64,000 bases of DNA, from the NCBI RefSeq assembly GCF_021155765.1, contig NC_060113.1:7021001-7085000 (forward strand). The letters are read 5' to 3'. The translations under genes and the position numbers were made by a program. Under the pieces are notes generated by a model, which was not told where the DNA came from, made no database searches, and saw only the letters and a program-made list of their open reading frames with translations. Shown here piece by piece: positions 37,390 to 64,000 of this stretch (position 1 is the stretch's first letter; each line of letters opens with the position of its first letter). This DNA is from Diprion similis (Eukaryota > Arthropoda > Insecta > Hymenoptera > Diprionidae).

Positions 37390-38571
37390 AATCTCGTACT
37401 ATATCAATAGATATCTAATAATGTTACTCAACAGGGCGGGTAAAATTCGGATAATGATCATCTCGCTGTAGAAATCGTTGAAGACGTAACAATTTATTAC
37501 CACACGATTTATATGGAAGAATTGGAGTATTGGTGCTAACTTTAACAAGTACGGAAAAATGATTCTTCGTAATTGGGTTGCAGGTATAAAAAGGAAGGTG
37601 AATTATAGTCAAAGTAACAAACGTACTTTAGTGTATGTTATTCCTGAATTTTACGTTACGATTTGAACTACTCAAAATGAATCTAGTATTCAATTTCTTA
37701 ATAATAATCTATTTATTTCATCCTTTATCCTAATCTGGATTAGTCAACAAGTTAATGCGATCTCGCAATACTCAATAGTCCACAATATTTTCAAACGAAG
37801 TTAATCAGAAAGATTTAATATCTTTATATGCAGGTATACGCTTTTAGCTATAAAAAATAAAGCAAATCAATAAAGATAGAAATAATAATAATTAGTAATA
37901 GACCCAAGAAAAGAATTAGAATGCTAATTAAACCGTTCATAAACTGTTATTAACTGTACATAAATTGACGTAAATATATATACATATATGCCTACAACAA
38001 TAATTCATAGTCGTATATGTAATAAAAACTTTGAAAAGAAGAGGTTCCGCTGTTATATAATATTAGTAGAAGGCATTATAATTTACACGTCCTACTGCAG
38101 TGGTTGGAAAGGAAAACATGCAGCGCTCTAAATTCAAATATTTTCAGTGACGTGATTAGTAGCATCATAATAATAATATATCAGTTAGTTATTACTATAC
38201 CCAGCGAGAGTTATAATAACGTAATACCTCTATTTGTATTAAAATGTTTCACAATTATTACAATTAACTACTGCAGGAGTTGCCAAATACAAAAACTGTA
38301 TACCAAATGGTAAAATTATTCTGAAGGTGAGCCTCGCCTCGTGGTTACATATAGCTAAATGTTTGAATAAAATTCTGTTATCTTTGTATGTAATACATAC
38401 TCATTCAACTGTATGGCAAATATAGAATATTACGATAGTACGTATATCAAAGATAAAAGATAACTCCTTTTTTTTCTTTCTGTGTGGGATAGTCTATCCT
38501 GTAAAAGGACATAATGTATGCATGCGTACATGTTATGGATGTATACATTTTGTATATTGATTAAATTACTT
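37390..38571. other. Convergent intergenic region between Xbp1 and paxillin
   Basis: AT-rich sequence between the Xbp1 3' end and the paxillin long-isoform stop. It should hold the paxillin long 3' untranslated region; TTTATT at 37,712 (AATAAA on the minus strand) is a candidate signal. The two candidate signals point toward each other about 360 bp apart. No gene is seen here. Confidence 0.5.
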
Positions 38572-58712
<20,141 letters not shown>

Positions 58713-59332
58713 TTTTTCAAGTCGAAGAAAAATGCACGCACCCACTTATTATACCCTGATAAAATATCACCACCAAACCACACTTCCGCGTTCAAAATGT
58801 AAAAAAAAAACGAAAAACAGGGTTAGTAACTGGGTCTCTTCGACTGTGCAATTCCTATACCCAAAAGTGCTCGGTAATAATATATTTATACACTATTCCA
58901 CAGCGTTCGTCTACAGTGAAGTTGAGTGGGACCGACCGACCAACCGACTGACTGACTGTGAATTGCTTGCTCTGACGAGAAGGTCGCCGGTCGGCTGTCC
59001 GCCGATTGCGTTGGGACTCTCTTTGGGCTTCCGCGAAGCATTCCCTCAAGGAGGTAACGCAGAATATGGAGGAGAGGCTGTCGCCTTCTCTCCGTCACCC
59101 AACGTGGGTCGCAAGGGGGGGGGGGGGGGGGGGGCGAAACGGTGGAAACGTGAGCGGCAGAGGATCCGTTGCGACGTCCGGGAGAATGGGGGGGGAGGGG
59201 GGAGAAGAGAGGGGGGGAGGGGGTCCAACGTGACGAAATTTTTCTATAATCTCCGCTACGCGACGACGCGCGTCTTCAGAATTTTGTTATCTCGGGTCTT
59301 TCGCCCCACTTCACGTGGAATCGTGTTTTATT
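58713..59332. promoter_or_regulatory. GC-rich 5' flank of paxillin, probable promoter region
   Basis: Directly upstream of the paxillin start codon the sequence becomes GC-rich, with a CGAC/GACT tetranucleotide run (58,932-58,957), a 20-base G run (59,115-59,134) and further G-rich tracts to 59,222. The long open frame across it on the plus strand encodes poly-Gly/Arg from the G runs and is not a gene. The position suggests the promoter or 5' untranslated region, but no start site can be read directly. Confidence 0.4.
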
Positions 59333-59358
59333 GGGGGGGGGGGGGGGGGGGGGGGGGG
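59333..59358. repeat. 26-base G homopolymer
   Basis: An uninterrupted run of G on the plus strand, next to the outer end of the large palindrome that follows. Homopolymer lengths are often unreliable in assemblies. Confidence 0.9.
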
Positions 59359-59365
59359 TTAGGTT

Positions 59366-60062
59366 TAAGACTTCGGTTGTTTTAGGAATTTTTATGAATT
59401 TTTTTGTAGGCTAGAAAGGAATGTTTATAATTTTTTGAAACTTTGAGAATATTTTATGTATATGTGTTCGAGTGAATATTGTAATTTTTTTTAAGTACTT
59501 GGTCGGAAAATATGGAAAATATCAGCTGCAACCCGTTGGAGGTCACCGTTAGACGTATTTGTTTGTGTATATTCCGAGGGACACAGTTTTCATCTGAAAT
59601 CAATATGTCTTTGTTTTATATGAACTGAACTCCCCCCCCCCCCCCCCCCCCCCCCCCCCTTACAAAAGAAATTGAAAATTTCATTTTTTTAGAGGTGTTT
59701 AAACACAAGAGCATAATTCTTTGCCATTTTCTTATAACTGTTTTTGCAATAAAAAAATACTTTAAACAATAATTATTATACTGTTACTTCAAATTTCAAT
59801 TCACATACGAGAAGAAAGACATGTCCTTAAAATTAATTTCAAATCCTACTGATTTCAGATGAAAACTGTGGCCTCCAGAATGTACACAATCCGATGGTGA
59901 TCTTCGATGGGTGGCAGCTGATAACTTCCATACTTTCCGAGGAAATACTTTAAAAAAATTGCGATATTTATTTGAATATATGTATAAAATTTGCTCAAAA
60001 GTTTCAATAAATTATATACGTTCCTTTCCTGCGAAAAGAATTCATGAAAATTACTAAATCTC
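59366..60062. mobile_element. Large imperfect palindrome (~700 bp), arms ~250 bp
   Basis: The left arm (about 59,366-59,631) is complementary to the right arm (about 59,795-60,062). Matching pieces, given as left/right reverse complement, include AGAAAGGAATGTTTATAAT/GGAAAGGAACGTATATAAT, TTGAAACTTTGAG/TTGAAACTTTTGAG, ATATCAGCTGCAACCC/TTATCAGCTGCCACCC and ACAGTTTTCATCTGAAATCA, identical in both. The right arm has a ~25-bp insertion near 59,830. The left arm ends in a 28-base C run (59,632-59,659), and a (CT)n microsatellite begins at the outer right end (60,059). No coding capacity; an old fold-back transposon is the simplest reading. Confidence 0.8.
59632..59659. repeat. 28-base C homopolymer in palindrome loop
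   Basis: An uninterrupted run of C on the plus strand (G on the minus strand) at the inner end of the left arm of the palindrome, 274 bp from the G run of opposite polarity. Confidence 0.9.
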
Positions 60063-60081
60063 TCTCTCTCTCCCTCTCTCT
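60059..60081. repeat. (CT)n microsatellite
   Basis: A nearly pure CT dinucleotide run interrupted once by CC, at the outer right end of the large palindrome. Confidence 0.85.
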
Positions 60082-62963
60082 ATTTCTTATTTGAACGGAA
60101 ATTCATTAACTATACCAAATCTATAAATTTTATTACTAATAACGCATGTGAAAAAAAAAAATACCTGATAATTTGATTTCATCCGCAAGTATGGCTAATA
60201 AATATTGCTAATAAATATCATTATATGTATACGACTTTAGTGTGACTACTGCTGTACATTTTATACTTACGTTCTACAGAAAAGATCGATGTGTATGTGT
60301 CAAGAGCAAGACGTTCCAACGTAGCTCATTGCATAGTTTCGAAACGTGAATGAGCTTGAAGCCTTGGCTAAAAGCCCAGAGGTTAGATTTTTTTTCTTTT
60401 CGAACGTTTAGTTTGGTTTTGTCTTGTTTGGTTTTTCGCGGGCTTGCAAATCTATTTTACGACTTGTGAATCATTGCGTGAATGTTTTCAAAACCAACGT
60501 AGCAGCAATATTAATTACATAGATGAATAAAACGAATGAGATAATAAACTTTGGATCAATCGACATGAAAAAATAATGCATTATATGTATAATATTACGT
60601 GTCATTGTTAATAGAATTCACGTATATCTCAGATTTCTCATCAATTAATCAATTTTCACACGACGACGTGAAATCTCATAACGTGTAATCAACGTGTAAC
60701 GTTAATTGTGCTATTTTTACTTACTAATATAACGCTCCCAGCGTTTATGACGCTCCAGAGTTGCCGAACGGACAGACGTAATTGGGGACATCGGTTTCAC
60801 AGCGGTACTCGTCATTTTCACAATCAGTCAATTTATTACACAGAATACACTTCGCCGTATACCACTTACACAAGATTTTCGTTCTCAGGACAGTTCTGTG
60901 TCATACGAAAGAGATTTCCGGATGTTTAATAATCTAATCCAGGGATTCCTATGAGGTAAATATACTCCAAAGTTATTCAGTCGATTTATCCAAGCTCGAG
61001 GATTGATATCGACTCAATAACAATTTCAATTAACCATGTATGACTTACTGATACTGAGATATCTAACGAGACGTAATTTCGATCACAGAATTAAGGCACG
61101 ATTCAACACTGAACAGAGAATCAAAATAAAGAAATGAGGAATTGTGGCTCTCATCGTTTCGAGAGTCAAGGAATATCCGAGATGTGTTTTTTATGAACCC
61201 ATGAGATCCTTAGATAAGAAATTTTCAAGATCTCTTTTATCTGTAATCCGCAAAATCGATATTGTTTGTGTAGCGTGTTGATCAGAATATCAGACCTAAC
61301 GTGACGTTTCGAAAACTTTTTGGTTTCAGACACTCCTGAGAACTTGAAGGTGGACTGAAATTGATCAACTCAAAGGTGACGAATAGATAAATTCCACGTG
61401 AAAACGTGTTGGAGATGCACGTTCAGAACAATTTTTATTCAGTATTTATACACACCGAGTGTTTCGTTTTTCAACGAATGGTTTAAACTAATTTTCAACA
61501 GCGTTGAAAAAACTGATTCTTGTAAACAGCAAAGTTATTTTAAATGGATATGCAGCCCTAGTTTCACACATACAAATACAATCCAAAATCGATCCTTGAT
61601 ACTGAACTCAAAAACACCAAAGAAACACCACGGTATTGATATTTTTATCAACATTGATGTTGTAAGGATGAATAACTACAAAATTCGCGTATCACGATCA
61701 CAGCCCAACTCAACCTAAGTCACTACACGAAACTGTGAAATAAAGAGCCGATAATTGAAGGTGTGCCAGAGATTGATGAACAAAGATAAGAAGTCCGATC
61801 GATTTACGTAACGGAACACTGAGTTGGGCGAAGGCCGTGAACCAGATCCCACTCAAACCTGACGAACGATGGTATCAGGTACAGTTAAATACGCAAAAAA
61901 GTTATCGCTAAAAGTCACATCACTCGAATATCCCATAGTGGTCCACCTAATTTCATGTTAGAAGGCAACATGGTTGGGTGATAAGTAATGAAGAATGGCA
62001 CTATGGAAGGTGTTAAACCCCCGTAACTGTCTGAAATCATCAGCTACGAAAGTCTAATTCTCTGTCGAGTGATATGAAAGAGAGTTTAATCACTTAACAG
62101 TGTGGACCACTTCAGAATTCGAGAAAATTGTGGGATCGATACCGAAATTTTTTCAAAGCGGATCACCTAAACGGATGTTGAGTGTAAAATCCGAACAAAG
62201 GATAGCAGAAAGACGGAGAAGAATAAGTAAGAAGAAGCAGCGGAAGCACGGAAATGTTGTCGCGTGTTGGCAAAGCAAACCGACAACTGGGCTGCGGACT
62301 GGCCCTGCATCCATGAACTATAAGGCTACTACTACGTATATACGTGTATTTGGAACAACTACCACACGTTAGTCTACAGCCTAGGGTTTTCACCTAGTTA
62401 CGTCGTCGTAGCTAATCTGCCAAAAATAAACGCGACCACCGCACTCGGCCCACCCGCTCGACCCTACACAGTTTTCTCAGTATTGTGAGGTTTATGTAAG
62501 AAAACACCTGAGCATTGCCTCTGATCGGTTTACACTCAGGTATACACGCGCACGTGCGATTCCATTTTATAAAGAGTTCGATGATCGGTGGATCATCTCT
62601 TGCTATTTACAAATGTGAAAAGCACAGATTCAGGAATTGTTACGAAGTGTTAGAACATGATAATCGGCCAAGACCAGAGATTTTTCAGAATCGATGGAAG
62701 TCATTTTACTTACTAACCGATCATCTCCAATTAGTGAATATCGTGCGAAAATAAACAATCATCACCATTGTCGTAAGACTTAAAGTTGTGAAGTTAGTCT
62801 GACTTTAGTTGTCAGGGTATCTATCTCTTCAGAAAAGTACTAGCTAATTTCAACGAAACAATTTACCGTGAAAGATAAAATCAGTTCGTAAATATCTGGC
62901 CTCTTTACATTCTTATATACATCGAAATCATTCTGCCATTACAGAAATACTCAGAAAAAACAA

Positions 62964-62997
<34 letters not shown>

Positions 62998-64000
62998 ATC
63001 ACAGAAAATGTGGTGAATAAGATATGCAAACACCCACAAGGGTGAGACAACTTGAAAGTGATTTGGTAATCGGCATGCTGACTCTCCTAACCACGAGAAG
63101 AAGAAGAGATATACCACCTACACAAATTGGCGCGCTCTCCTAGGTATATACAGAGTGTTCATGTTTAGTTACACTCACGTGCATAATGGCGGATGGTGAC
63201 CCATATAATACGAATCTATAAAGGCGTGGCTTTATCATGATGCATGCCTGCAGTCTGTGGTTGATGAACAACTTCAGTAGTTTGGTGATACACGATTTGG
63301 CAGTTAAAGGCAATGTCGCGACGTAACAACCCTCCTTCAGGTTTCATTCGTAGCAGTAAATGGCTTTGATGAAGTTTCAATGCCAGTTCATTTGTAGGTA
63401 AATTAGGTCAATCTCACGGTCTTAAGTTTACGATGATTAAAACCCTTGTTATTTCTTCAGAACAACATTTCAACCCCGATTGAGCTGATATTGTGTTTTG
63501 ATTTGTCATATTATAAGTTTTCCCGGACAGTATTGGTTTCGTAGTACCTTGTAACCAGAGTAAGTAAATAAAGTCTGGGGAAAAAATGAAAACTCCTATT
63601 TCCCAAGGAAACTTTCTAGCAATACATCTGGGTATCATTGATTAACTGGTCTCGTGAAGTCCAGTTTTGTGAAGGTCAGGGTTTGTAAAACATCGATCCT
63701 TAGAGCTCGGTTATACATATATGGTTAAAAGTAATAGAAGAGTTGCTCTGTCCATTCTACTCTAGGATCAGATCAGTTATCCACAATTGATATCTGTTTC
63801 ATCCTCTAAAATTGTTACAGAATGACTAAACGATTTTTCCTTACTTTTTACACTTTTGAATGATAAAAAAAACCTTCAAGCTAGCTTTCACCTCTTTTTC
63901 ACCATCCTTAAGATTCTTTCTCTTGATAGATAGGGGCTTCGAGTACTAGGAGAGTTAAAAAATTAAACAAGCAATAGTAGATACGTATCATGCGTAAACG
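60082..64000. other. AT-rich flank, no gene recognised
   Basis: About 3.9 kb with no feature I can assign to a gene. It contains a 30-base A run (62,966-62,995) and a slightly GC-richer patch at 62,240-62,480. The open frame at 62,100-62,372 starts at GTG and, apart from a basic run (ERRRRISKKKQRK), shows nothing recognisable. Untranslated first exons of paxillin or of a gene to the right could lie here. Confidence 0.45.
62966..62995. repeat. 30-base A homopolymer
   Basis: Uninterrupted run of A on the plus strand following ACAACT. It could be a retroposon tail, but no retroposed gene is recognisable upstream. Confidence 0.85.

Noticed and set aside
58732..59385. 217-codon frame upstream of paxillin
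   Set aside because: It runs through G homopolymers giving poly-Gly and lies antisense to the paxillin 5' end; no recognisable domain.
62100..62372. 90-codon frame with a basic Arg/Lys run
   Set aside because: Starts at GTG, is antisense-overlapped by another frame, and shows no domain beyond the basic run.

Overview
The window is an AT-rich animal nuclear sequence with spliced genes. Its gene content (an XBP1 gene with a 23-nt IRE1 intron like that of Drosophila, and a paxillin gene with a separate short-isoform last exon) points to an insect. I cannot fix the order from sequence alone.

Layout: (1) Bases 1 to about 24,720 are a head-to-tail satellite array of a ~304-bp monomer, about 81 copies, cut by the left window edge, with blocks of monomers duplicated as higher-order units. 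(2) From 24,721 to 27,125 the array decays into strongly diverged monomers; the last ones (26,750-27,125) lie in the opposite orientation. (3) 27,126-30,235 is AT-rich intergenic DNA. (4) 30,236-32,621, minus strand: a six-exon RNF34/RFFL (CARP-type) RING E3 ubiquitin ligase. (5) 34,447-36,921, plus strand: Xbp1, the bZIP transcription factor of the unfolded protein response. The sequence contains the two IRE1 hairpins, a 23-nt unconventional intron, and the second reading frame encoding the XBP1u hydrophobic region and arrest peptide. (6) 38,572-58,712, minus strand: paxillin, ten or more exons over 20 kb, with two mutually exclusive 3' ends: a four-LIM protein and a shorter three-LIM protein with an acidic tail. 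(7) 58,713-64,000: 5' flank of paxillin with homopolymer G/C runs and a large imperfect palindrome; no gene recognised.

RNF34 and Xbp1 are divergent and share a 1.8-kb intergenic region; Xbp1 and paxillin are convergent. All three gene models were built by hand from splice sites; every exon junction keeps phase and each CDS totals a multiple of three. The genes act in separate processes (ubiquitination, ER stress, integrin adhesion), so no operon-like cooperation is implied.

The introns and flanks also hold at least three fold-back (inverted-repeat) elements and one terminal-inverted-repeat element amplified into a five-copy tandem array. I found no tRNA, rRNA or CRISPR array. Many open frames in the satellite begin at TTG rather than ATG and are not treated as genes.
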